Virus record (IMG/VR): IMGVR_UViG_3300021139_000198
Coordinates: 1-20,354 of that record
Length of the DNA stretch: 20,354 nucleotides
Direction: 5' to 3' (one strand)
Source of the DNA: a virus
Shown: positions 15,348 to 20,354 of the stretch, piece after piece
How positions within the stretch are numbered: position 1 is the first letter of the stretch
How the letters are laid out: every line of letters starts with the position of its first letter
Program-made: the position numbers and the translations under genes
The notes under the pieces: generated by a model
What the model saw: only the letters and a program-made list of their open reading frames with translations
Told to the model about the DNA's origin: nothing
Database searches by the model: none

Positions 15348-16151
15348 TTATTTAAAAGTAATTTTGGCAGATTGTAATGCCTTTTCGCCCTTTGTTGTCA
15401 ACAAATCTTTTACTGAACTTAAATTGTAGATGTATTGATAATTGCACCTGCAAAATACTTCTTCGCCTGGTTGCGTTATTTCATCGGTATAACCATTGGG
15501 ATGCTTTAAATAACCTTTTTCATCCGCCCATGAGTTGCGAATAATATATATCTTATCGTCACGTTCTTTATGATCTTTTCTGTAATCATAGTTCACTTGC
15601 CGCCAATGACTATGCCATTTTGCCGCAATTGCGCCGTTATCAACCGCAACAATATCATTAATATTTGAAACCAATTTATGGGTTTGATCTATTACAACCC
15701 TGCGTTGTTCAAAAGTAATAGCACTCAAGGATTTTCTAATATCCTTTTTAGTTTTGTTCCTATCCGTTACTTTGCTACCGCCTGGGGGTATGGATGTTGC
15801 CCATCCTTGAAACCTGCGCAGGGTGTTGCTAATGGCTTCCTGGCGGTTTAATTTAATAAGGTTAGCCGCAGTTGAAATTCTGCGGTCTAGTTCGTTTCTT
15901 AATTTTGGTTTGAGCCGTTCAACATCGTATTTGGTGACGTTTTTTCTGACCAATCCGCCCTTTACGACCAATCTGGTATATGCGGCGGTCATTGCTTTAA
16001 TCATTTCCTGCTCGACCTGCGATTCAGGGATTAAACTGTTGTAGGCGGCAATTTTGATTGTTTCCATCCAATCCTGAAGTCTTTTTTCAGAATCGAATCC
16101 ATATTCCATTATGTCGTTAATTGCTTCGGTCAGAACTTCATAAAACGTCAT
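15348..16151 (-). CDS. Minor head protein, Mu gpF-like
   Basis: 267 aa. AAGG precedes the ATG, and the gene overlaps the end of the upstream HTH gene by 14 nt. The N-terminal two thirds are helical and basic. The C-terminal part has the pattern of the Mu gpF/SPP1 gp7 minor head family: QRRVVIDQTHKLVSNINDIV, AAKWHSHWRQVNYDYRKDHK with the W-x-S/T...H-x-D/E-R-D core, then YTDEITQPGEEVFCRCNYQY, where the C-R-C motif ends the domain. Such proteins sit at the portal and often affect DNA ejection or head assembly. Its place between portal/kinase and protease genes is usual for the family. The final residues (LTTKGEKALQSAKITFK) are a basic tail. Confidence 0.85.
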   Translation of the reverse strand: MTFYEVLTEAINDIMEYGFDSEKRLQDWMETIKIAAYNSLIPESQVEQEMIKAMTAAYTRLVVKGGLVRKNVTKYDVERLKPKLRNELDRRISTAANLIKLNRQEAISNTLRRFQGWATSIPPGGSKVTDRNKTKKDIRKSLSAITFEQRRVVIDQTHKLVSNINDIVAVDNGAIAAKWHSHWRQVNYDYRKDHKERDDKIYIIRNSWADEKGYLKHPNGYTDEITQPGEEVFCRCNYQYIYNLSSVKDLLTTKGEKALQSAKITFK

Positions 16152-16359
16152 TACTTAGCCTTTTTCGTTTTTCAAGAAATAATTCCCACATCGCAGGATG
16201 TATTCGACTTTTGCCGTTTTCGTAATTGCTCCAACGAACTTGGGTAGTATAAATTAAAGAAGCGCATTTGGCTTGGGATAAATTACCCCTGGCAAGTATT
16301 ATTTCGCTAGGATTTGGAACGTATCCAAATGCGCCCCTGTTTCGTGTTTTTGTTTCCAT
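16138..16359 (-). CDS. Small Cro/C1-type HTH regulator
   Basis: 73 aa. The core NLSQAKCASLIYTTQVRWSN followed by YENGKSRIHPAMWELFLEKR has the layout of Cro/C1-type HTH proteins: L-S-Q-A at helix 2, a recognition helix ending R-W-S-N-Y-E-N-G, and a short last helix. Close relatives with HPAxWELF are common in Burkholderiales phages and genomes, which is a weak host hint. The ATG lies 3 nt after the T-run of a strong terminator, and the only purine-rich ribosome site is in the 3' arm of that hairpin. It overlaps the Mu gpF-like gene, so it sits at the head of the head operon. It could regulate this operon or the repeats in the adjacent island. Confidence 0.72.
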   Translation of the reverse strand: METKTRNRGAFGYVPNPSEIILARGNLSQAKCASLIYTTQVRWSNYENGKSRIHPAMWELFLEKRKRLSNDVL

Positions 16360-16362
16360 AAT

Positions 16363-16384
16363 AAAAAGCCCCCACTTGGGGGGC
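16363..16384 (-). terminator. Strong rho-independent terminator
   Basis: On the minus strand GCCCCC pairs with GGGGGC (16368-16384) around a CAAGT loop, followed by five T's (16363-16367). It closes the island transcript about 17 nt after the LPD29-like gene stop. The HTH gene begins 3 nt later, so read-through is needed for that gene or another start site exists. Confidence 0.85.
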
Positions 16385-16401
16385 AGGTTGATTGTTAAAA
16401 A

Positions 16402-16899
16402 TTAAGCTACAAAAACTTGCTCAATACCTTTCGCAAAATTCCAGTAACCATCCCTCATATATTTGCCATCGAACAACCTGAAAATAATGGTGTTGCCGTA
16501 TTCATTCATTTGTGGGTTATAAAACTTGCTTGCCAGGGCTTGATCTTCTGGCGCATCTTCCATCCCTGCGTAATAGTTTCTGGCAAAGTTCCAAATTTCT
16601 TGACCAAGTTCAGGGCTAAGTTTGTTGTTAACAAAAACGTATTTGACTTGGGGCAGGTCATCTCTACTATTTGTATATTCGTAAAGGTCTTGCATACCGT
16701 CAAAACTACCGTATTGAAATTGATTAGCAAAGGTTTTTAATTTGTCTAATACTTCTGGCTCTAGGTCAGTAACGTAAACATTAACGCTACTGCCCATGCT
16801 ATAAATTTCACTTTTTACGCTACCTGCAATGTTGTTTGCTTTTAGATAATTTCTAATCATCGTAGCGGCTTGGGCGGGGATACTTGGTGTTCTTTTCAT
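16402..16899 (-). CDS. LPD29-like protein of unknown function
   Basis: 165 aa with AAAGGA 6 nt before ATG. The N-terminal part, AATMIRNYLKANNIAGSVKS then IYSMGSSVNVYVTDLEPEVL and FQYGSFDGMQDLYEYTNSRD, follows the LPD29 pattern (Ile-Arg-x-x-Leu-Lys, Y-S-M-G-S-S-x-x-V, G-x-F-D-G-M-x-D-L-Y) known from large polyvalent proteins and free-standing small proteins of phages and plasmids. The second half (VKYVFVNNKLSPELGQEIWN, then FRLFDGKYMRDGYWNFAKGI) is less familiar. It is the only gene of the unit headed by the third promoter-like repeat and is closed by a strong terminator, so it is an independent transcription unit. Molecular function is not known. Confidence 0.7.
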   Translation of the reverse strand: MKRTPSIPAQAATMIRNYLKANNIAGSVKSEIYSMGSSVNVYVTDLEPEVLDKLKTFANQFQYGSFDGMQDLYEYTNSRDDLPQVKYVFVNNKLSPELGQEIWNFARNYYAGMEDAPEDQALASKFYNPQMNEYGNTIIFRLFDGKYMRDGYWNFAKGIEQVFVA

Positions 16900-16940
16900 T
16901 TTATTTCCTTTGTTTGTTTGTTTAATTTCCTAACTCAGAC

Positions 16941-16998
16941 TTTATTTTATACCAAATTAGCATTGTTTATTCTAGTTTGGTATATTTACAACAAATTA
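16941..16998 (-). promoter_or_regulatory. Repeat A: promoter with inverted-repeat operator
   Basis: Minus-strand -10-like TATAAA (16946-16951), about 40 nt before the LPD29-like ATG. Perfect 8-bp arms ATACCAAA (16949-16956) and TTTGGTAT (16976-16983) with a 19-nt spacer flank and overlap the -10. Farther upstream lies TTTGTTGTAA. No TTGACA-like box is present. Shared with repeats B and C. Confidence 0.62.
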
Positions 16999-17001
16999 TT
17001 T

Positions 17002-17160
17002 TTAGTTTGCTAACCACTCCTCATAAGTTAAAAGCGGTTCACCATTTCTGCCGATGTCACCACCGTTACCGTCATCAGCACAAGCCAGGTAAATTTGATA
17101 TTCCTGGTCGTTTGTGCCCCTTGCTCTGGTTTGCCAAAATTGATTTTGTTGGAGTTCCAT
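17002..17160 (-). CDS. Small acidic protein, 52 aa, unknown
   Basis: 52 aa starting at ATG 17160, preceded by AAAAAGGAAATCAA, the uniform ribosome site of this island. The gene fills the space before repeat A. The sequence is Gln/Asn-rich at first (MELQQNQFWQTRARGTNDQE), then YLACADDGNGGD and a conserved-looking GEPLLTYEEWLAN end. The G-x-P-L-x-T/S-Y/F-x-E-W-L ending occurs in several small phage proteins. No function can be given. The stop lies 4 nt before the upstream end of repeat A. Confidence 0.65.
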   Translation of the reverse strand: MELQQNQFWQTRARGTNDQEYQIYLACADDGNGGDIGRNGEPLLTYEEWLAN

Positions 17161-17172
17161 TTGATTTCCTTT

Positions 17173-17358
17173 TTAAGTTTTTTCAACCACAATTACTAAA
17201 CCATATCTGATACCGAATTCGCCAATTGGAGGGGTGTAACCGTAAGTCTCCATGAAAGTTCTTTCGCCTTCGTTCCAAGTTCTTAATGTTGTTCCGTCAG
17301 GGGCGATACCGATTACTTGGCTGTTTGTTATTGGGAAGTGTTCAAAAATTGTTTCCAT
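17173..17358 (-). CDS. Small protein, 61 aa, unknown
   Basis: ATG at 17358 with AAAGGAAATCAA just before it; a longer frame to 17373 starts at TTG inside this site and is rejected. The protein is METIFEHFPITNSQVIGIAP followed by DGTTLRTWNEGERTFMETYG and a C-terminal beta-like IRYGLVIVVEKT. Balanced charge, no Cys, no membrane segment. It is the second gene of the unit headed by repeat B. I do not recognise a family. Confidence 0.62.
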   Translation of the reverse strand: METIFEHFPITNSQVIGIAPDGTTLRTWNEGERTFMETYGYTPPIGEFGIRYGLVIVVEKT

Positions 17359-17380
17359 TTGATTTCCTTTCAATAATTAA

Positions 17381-17647
17381 TTAAATTGCCCAAATAGTTG
17401 CATAAGCACTTGTATTTGGAATTTCTTTTTTAACCAAAATACCACTTGCAATTGCGTTATAAATTGCTTTATACCCAAACCCTTTCACTACATCACCATT
17501 TAAATCATAAACACGAATTTGAAATTTTTCTTGACCGAAATAGTTTTTTTCCAATTGATATTTAACGTATCCACCATTTCTACAAATTTCAATAACTTTT
17601 TGATTTTTTGCGTTTAATTGGATATTTGGTTCATAAACTACATACAT
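17381..17647 (-). CDS. Small protein, 88 aa, unknown
   Basis: First gene after repeat B, whose predicted start gives about a 32-nt leader. AAAGGA stands 8 nt before the ATG. The sequence MYVVYEPNIQLNAKNQKVIE, then RNGGYVKYQLEKNYFGQEKF and IRVYDLNGDVVKGFGYKAIY, suggests a small alpha/beta protein with Asn-rich loops. An alternative ATG two codons downstream exists. No family is recognised. Confidence 0.6.
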   Translation of the reverse strand: MYVVYEPNIQLNAKNQKVIEICRNGGYVKYQLEKNYFGQEKFQIRVYDLNGDVVKGFGYKAIYNAIASGILVKKEIPNTSAYATIWAI

Positions 17648-17680
17648 GATTAATTTCCTTTTTTTATTACCTTCTAAGCC

Positions 17681-17739
17681 TTTATTTTATACCTAATTGG
17701 CATATAAATATACTGATTAGGCATAATTGCAACAAATTA
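17681..17739 (-). promoter_or_regulatory. Repeat B: promoter with inverted-repeat operator
   Basis: Minus-strand TATAAA at 17686-17691. Arms ATACCTAAT (17689-17697) and ATTAGGCAT (17716-17724) match at 8 of 9 positions with an 18-nt spacer. TTTGTTGCAA follows upstream and overlaps the end of the 72-aa gene. No canonical -35. The 14-nt stretch around TTTATTTTATACC is identical in repeat A. Confidence 0.62.
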
Positions 17740-17955
17740 ATTTAAAGAATATTGGTAAAGTTTTTTGCAGTAATCGAAATAATCATTATTTTTTGCGTTG
17801 TCCTTCCAGGCAACAACTACAACTCCACTTTTCCGAACTCCGTAAAACCTACCTAAACTTGATTTTTCACCCGCATAAACCCATTGACCTTTTGGCAACT
17901 TTGCCATTTCATCTTTGGTCATTTGCCAAATATTTTTTGCTTTGGTAAATTTCAT
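17737..17955 (-). CDS. Conserved small GQWVY-type protein
   Basis: 72 aa. The ATG overlaps the stop of the 52-aa gene upstream (ATGA), and AAAGGAAATAAAG precedes it. Sequence: [20 protein letters not shown], then [20 protein letters not shown] and [12 protein letters not shown]. The layout L-x-x-GQWV ... GRFxGV ... G-x-V-V-V-A-W-x-x-N-A is a recurrent small family in phages and plasmids. It looks like a small beta barrel plus helices and is basic. No function is established to my knowledge. Confidence 0.68.
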   Translation of the reverse strand: MKFTKAKNIWQMTKDEMAKLPKGQWVYAGEKSSLGRFYGVRKSGVVVVAWKDNAKNNDYFDYCKKLYQYSLN

Positions 17956-18110
17956 TCTTTATTTCCTTTCAAGTAAATTTTGCAAGCCAGTAATCTTTCG
18001 TTGTCTTCATCAGTATTTAACCAGGGAAGCATTTGCAGGGCTTTGAGCATATTTTTAATTGCCCACTTGGGTTGTCTTCCAACTATTTTTTTTGCTTGTT
18101 CGTATGTCAT
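17952..18110 (-). CDS. Conserved small helical protein (PWLNT type)
   Basis: 52 aa, ATG at 18110, preceded by AAAAGGAAATCAA; the stop overlaps the next [23 protein letters not shown] followed by [20 protein letters not shown] is the pattern NMxxALxxxPWLNTxEDxxRLxAA of small phage/mobile-element proteins that are all-helical. It is very short and basic. The function is unknown; translational coupling with the GQWVY-type gene suggests joint expression. Confidence 0.65.
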   Translation of the reverse strand: MTYEQAKKIVGRQPKWAIKNMLKALQMLPWLNTDEDNERLLACKIYLKGNKE

Positions 18111-18146
18111 TTGATTTCCTTTTAAAAGCCCCCGCAGGGGCGTTGA

Positions 18147-18500
18147 TTAATCTAACCTGCTTTCGGCATAAGCATTGATTCCGTTATCTACTAGAACTTG
18201 CGCAAACGCTTCTGCGTACTGCTCTTTTTTCTGCATACTCTGGTTGTAATCAAATACCCGCATTACATAACCGCCTTCGTATCTTTTGCGACCAACACCC
18301 ATTTTTTTCAGGAAGTTTGCAAACTTAATATCCCGAATAACAACCCAGGCAAATCCGCAAACACCATCAGGAACAAAATAATTTGTTGTGCCATTGTTGA
18401 CAATCATTGGCGTAACGTCCATGCCATTGACTGCCGCACAACCTGCACGAGTAGCTTCCATGTAAATTCCAAGGTAATTGATTTTTTCTGCAACTTTCAT
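18147..18500 (-). CDS. Conserved mobile-element protein (VPDGVCGFAWV type)
   Basis: 117 aa. ATG at 18500 with AAAGGAAATCAA; a longer frame to 18515 begins at TTG inside that site and is rejected. Landmarks: AAVNGMDVTPMIV, YFVPDGVCGFAWVVIRDIKF ANFLKKMG, then YEGGYVMRVFDYNQSMQKKE and YAEAFAQVLVDNGINAYAES RLD. The D-G-V-C-G-F-A-W-V block and the end A-Y-A-x-S/G-R-L-D mark a family common on phages, plasmids and conjugative elements, with unknown function. The protein is intact and near the usual length for the family. Confidence 0.72.
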   Translation of the reverse strand: MKVAEKINYLGIYMEATRAGCAAVNGMDVTPMIVNNGTTNYFVPDGVCGFAWVVIRDIKFANFLKKMGVGRKRYEGGYVMRVFDYNQSMQKKEQYAEAFAQVLVDNGINAYAESRLD

Positions 18501-18519
18501 TTGATTTCCTTTCAAAGTG

Positions 18520-18669
18520 TTAAAAATGACCTGTGGCTTCGTATCTTCTAATCATCGTTAAAGCGGCTCTCGCACGACCGTAATGCCTTTTGATTTTTGC
18601 CGCCAGGTATATCGCCCGAACTTCCGTAATTCCATGAATCACCAAGTAACCGTATCTTGCTAGTTCCAT
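18520..18669 (-). CDS. Small basic protein, 49 aa, unknown
   Basis: The first gene after repeat C. AAAGGA lies 9 nt before the ATG and the leader is about 34 nt. MELARYGYLVIHGITEVRAI followed by YLAAKIKRHYGRARAALTMI RRYEATGHF gives a strongly basic, mostly helical protein; the R/K spacing would suit nucleic-acid contact. It ends 20 nt before the next ATG. Not recognised as a family. Confidence 0.62.
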   Translation of the reverse strand: MELARYGYLVIHGITEVRAIYLAAKIKRHYGRARAALTMIRRYEATGHF

Positions 18670-18702
18670 GATTTTTTTCCTTTAATTTCCTAACCACCAC
18701 AA

Positions 18703-18765
18703 TTGTTATTCTATACCTATTAAGCATAAACACAATAGGATAAGTATTATTTATTTGCAATTTGT
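18703..18765 (-). promoter_or_regulatory. Repeat C: promoter with inverted-repeat operator
   Basis: Minus-strand TATAGA at 18710-18715, about 40 nt before the 49-aa gene. Arms ATACCTATT (18713-18721) and AATAGGAT (18734-18741) match apart from one missing T, with a 12-nt spacer. Upstream there is TTGCAAAT. It lies between the terminator and the first gene of its unit. Shares ATGC ... GGTATA(A/G)AATAA with A and B. Confidence 0.6.
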
Positions 18766-18778
18766 TGCTTTTTGGTCG

Positions 18779-18810
18779 AAAAAAAACCCCCAATATTTCT
18801 AAAGGGGGTT
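18779..18810 (-). terminator. Rho-independent terminator after the 59-aa gene
   Basis: On the minus strand AACCCCC and GGGGGTT pair around a 12-nt A/T-rich loop and run into eight T's. It lies 24 nt after the stop of the 59-aa gene and directly upstream of repeat C, so it separates that unit from the repeat-controlled island. A weaker signal exists on the plus strand. Confidence 0.85.
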
Positions 18811-18834
18811 ATTTGTGGTCTTTTGTTTTCTAAA

Positions 18835-19014
18835 CTATTCAGAATCTTCCATGCTTTCAGCTTCGTCCCATAGCTTTTTATTCTTGGGTTCGTTGCCGAT
18901 TTTCTCCATCGCAAGCAAAATGCGTTGGTCATTTTCGGCTTTGTATTGCTCCAAACTTTTACCGTTGAGAGTTTTTAACCATTCTGTTTTAGCTTTTTCA
19001 AAATCAATACTCAT
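18835..19014 (-). CDS. Small acidic protein, 59 aa, unknown
   Basis: 59 aa, ATG at 19014 with GAGAG 6 nt upstream; a perfect terminator follows. MSIDFEKAKTEWLKTLNGKS then LEQYKAENDQRILLAMEKIG and EPKNKKLWDEAESMEDSE is mostly helical and acidic at the end. It follows the kinase gene after a short gap that holds a TATAAT box (19056-19061). An acidic small protein beside a zeta-like kinase might be its partner (antitoxin-like or chaperone), but no sequence evidence links them. Confidence 0.65.
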   Translation of the reverse strand: MSIDFEKAKTEWLKTLNGKSLEQYKAENDQRILLAMEKIGNEPKNKKLWDEAESMEDSE

Positions 19015-19055
19015 AAGATACTCTCTTTCTGGTGAACTGAATCACCTTGTCTATT

Positions 19056-19061
19056 ATTATA
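19056..19061 (-). promoter_or_regulatory. Candidate -10 box upstream of the 59-aa gene
   Basis: Perfect TATAAT on the minus strand about 42 nt before the ATG. No good -35 at 16-18 nt spacing is visible. A 5-bp inverted repeat GGTGA/TCACC lies at 19031-19046, between the box and the ATG, and might be an operator. Confidence 0.35.
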
Positions 19062-19067
19062 ATACAT

Positions 19068-20240
19068 CTACCCTAGAAGTGTTTTCAGCTTGTCCTTACC
19101 TATTTCGCCTTTAGCAAACATTTCTTTAGCTTGGCGTTCCAATTTTTGCCTGGTAACTGCGGGGTCGTATTTAAATACGCCTTCTAATGTACCCAAATGC
19201 ACATTATGCGGTTCGTCAAAATTATTGATAATTTGCATCTTAACTCTTGGGTTGTCTTTGTAGTGTTCGTGCATTTCATGAATCGTCTTAGATGCGCCCA
19301 TGTGCGCTTCAATTAAAACGTCAATAGATACTGACCTGGAACGCATTGCATTGAACTTTAAAGCCCTTTCAATAGGCGTATTGGTGTAAACAATCACCGC
19401 ATCGCCTTCGGTCATATCAAGTGCTTCATTAACTTTGCGACTGGACGATTTGAATGTTGACATAACCGAATCGTAAACCAAGTTATCGTCTTTCAATCCA
19501 AACATGGATGCCGCAAGGGGTGAAGTAGCCGATTTTCCTGAACCGCTTCCACCTGCGGTAAACATTGTTGGGGTTTTGTCGTTTTCCCTGGCTTTTTTCT
19601 CTAATGCTTGCCTGTAAATAACTTTGGACAAATGAGAACTTGGCTCATGAACTGCACCAACCATCGACATATCTTTTCTGAACGCAGGGCTTAATTTCTT
19701 AACCTGGTCAGCATCAATAGTATTGAAAAACTTTTCTTTCTTCATTGCTTGCCAATAATCAGAAATCAATTGTTGCTGATTGGTTCTGATGGCGTTGTAA
19801 AAAGTTCCTTCAACTCGCCTTTGTTTTGGGGTTAGTCCTGGTGATCTTTCAAATCCATGCTTATCAACGCCGCCTTTTTCAAATCCTCTGCCTTTTTTTT
19901 CTGCGGGTTTTTCAGTTGGCGCAGGTTCAGAACTTCTCAGCTTTTCAATTTCTTGCAAAGTTTCCTTTTGCTTAGGCGAACCTGGCATTTCTTTCAAGCC
20001 TTTGTTATACGCTTTTAACAATTCCAAACTTGGCTTTTCTGTCTTGGTAGGCTCAACTGATGCGCCCCCACCACCACCGCCAGAAGTAAATTTTCCGCTT
20101 GGGTCTCTTGGGTGTTCGTGTTCTTTAAAATCATCGTTTACAAAAACATATTCGTCTGAACGAATTACAAACTTAAAAAGCGGCATAAGCCGTTCATGAA
20201 CATTAATAATATTTCCTGTTTTAATATTTTTAAATTTCAT
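19068..20240 (-). CDS. Zeta-toxin-like P-loop kinase fused to head-type domain
   Basis: 390 aa. AAGGG precedes ATG 7 nt downstream. The N-terminus (1-60) contains FKEHEHPRDPSGKFTSGGGG, a phrase common in virion-associated proteins, followed by a Glu/Lys/Pro-rich linker (60-145). Residues about 145-215 carry IDADQVKKLSPAFRKD and AVHEPSSHLSKVIYRQALEK, which match the zeta/PezT element that normally follows the P-loop. The Walker A motif GGSGSGKS stands at 230-237, then VYDSVMST, GDAVIVYTNTPIERALKFNA and R300/R302 like the zeta arginines. So the catalytic parts appear complete but in unusual order. Zeta kinases phosphorylate UDP-GlcNAc or other substrates; the substrate here is unknown. It lies between the portal and minor head genes, so virion packaging is possible. 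Confidence 0.72.
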   Translation of the reverse strand: MKFKNIKTGNIINVHERLMPLFKFVIRSDEYVFVNDDFKEHEHPRDPSGKFTSGGGGGGASVEPTKTEKPSLELLKAYNKGLKEMPGSPKQKETLQEIEKLRSSEPAPTEKPAEKKGRGFEKGGVDKHGFERSPGLTPKQRRVEGTFYNAIRTNQQQLISDYWQAMKKEKFFNTIDADQVKKLSPAFRKDMSMVGAVHEPSSHLSKVIYRQALEKKARENDKTPTMFTAGGSGSGKSATSPLAASMFGLKDDNLVYDSVMSTFKSSSRKVNEALDMTEGDAVIVYTNTPIERALKFNAMRSRSVSIDVLIEAHMGASKTIHEMHEHYKDNPRVKMQIINNFDEPHNVHLGTLEGVFKYDPAVTRQKLERQAKEMFAKGEIGKDKLKTLLG

Positions 20241-20242
20241 GC

Positions 20243-20354
20243 TTAATCCCTTGGCGCAGGTTCTTTAAGTTCAGGCATTGGGGTAGGCGGCTCATAATCC
20301 ATTAAATTCTCAATGTCCAAATCCAAATGGCTTTGGAACATATCAGGCATTTCG
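20243..20354 (-). CDS. C-terminus of upstream head gene, probably portal
   Basis: Only 36 codons and a stop are visible; the gene extends beyond the right edge. The tail is EMPDMFQSHLDLDIENLMDY followed by EPPTPMPELKEPAPRD, an acidic, Pro-rich end. In phages with this gene order (kinase and Mu gpF-like gene next) the upstream gene is usually the portal protein, whose C-terminus is often acidic or proline-rich. Stop to next ATG is 2 nt. The portal call is positional. Confidence 0.45.
   Translation of the reverse strand, partial: EMPDMFQSHLDLDIENLMDYEPPTPMPELKEPAPRD

Noticed and set aside
16941-18765. CRISPR array reading of the three repeats
   Set aside because: Only three copies, 740-1020 nt apart with genes between, and positions fixed before start codons; this is a regulatory repeat set.
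18548-18793. An 81-codon minus-strand frame across the repeat C region
   Set aside because: It runs through a strong terminator and a promoter-like repeat and overlaps the 49-aa gene that has a proper ribosome site.
18747-18932. A 61-codon minus-strand frame overlapping the 59-aa gene
   Set aside because: It reads through the terminator at 18779-18810 and lacks a ribosome site, whereas the 59-aa frame has both a site and a terminator placed correctly.
1-20354. tRNA genes, integrase, transposase or attachment sites
   Set aside because: No cloverleaf-like segment, recombinase-type protein or flanking direct repeat was noticed in the window. A dedicated tRNA or motif scan was not possible.

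Overview
The window is one contiguous, AT-rich stretch of a tailed phage (or prophage) with a contractile tail. All supported genes lie on the minus strand, so transcription runs from right (20354) to left (1). Tail sheath, tube, tape measure and baseplate genes indicate a myovirus with a compact, Pam3-like baseplate rather than a T4-type one. The host cannot be read directly. The low GC and the small HTH protein ending in an HPAxWELF-type motif suggest a proteobacterium, perhaps a freshwater Burkholderiales, at low confidence.

Layout in transcription order: (1) 20354-19068, the C-terminal end of an upstream gene (portal by position) and a 390-aa protein with a zeta-toxin-like P-loop kinase domain. 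(2) 19014-16402, an island of nine short genes, several below usual ORF cut-offs, carrying rho-independent terminators at 18779-18810 and 16363-16384. Inside it, three related promoter-like elements (18703-18765, 17681-17739, 16941-16998), each with an inverted repeat next to an AT-rich -10, head three small transcription units. Several products belong to conserved families of unknown role seen on phages and plasmids, and one resembles LPD29. (3) 16359-11235, the head module: a small Cro/C1-type regulator, a Mu gpF-like minor head protein, an 811-aa Nudix / DUF2213-type protease / scaffold fusion, a candidate decoration protein and the major capsid protein, then a terminator. (4) 11161-8073, a small Ala/Thr-rich protein, a consensus-like sigma70 promoter, an AT-hook protein and head-tail connector candidates. 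(5) 8059-3912, sheath, tube, tail chaperone with an overlapping -1 frame, and a tape measure with a peptidoglycan-active-looking C-terminus. (6) 3904-1, baseplate: hub-type proteins, a Pam3-type plug, a gpV-like spike with an HxH tip, a small wedge-type protein and a baseplate J protein running off the left edge.

Most genes are tightly packed with ATGA, TAATG or 0-10 nt junctions, so head and tail form translationally coupled operons. Several terminators interrupt the structural genes. Late expression therefore probably needs extra promoters, of which one good candidate is visible at 10864-10892, or antitermination.

The least ordinary parts are the kinase with apparently permuted motif order, the 811-aa multidomain head protein with a likely nested scaffold start, the shared beta module in sheath and baseplate J, and the repeat-controlled small-gene island inside the structural module.
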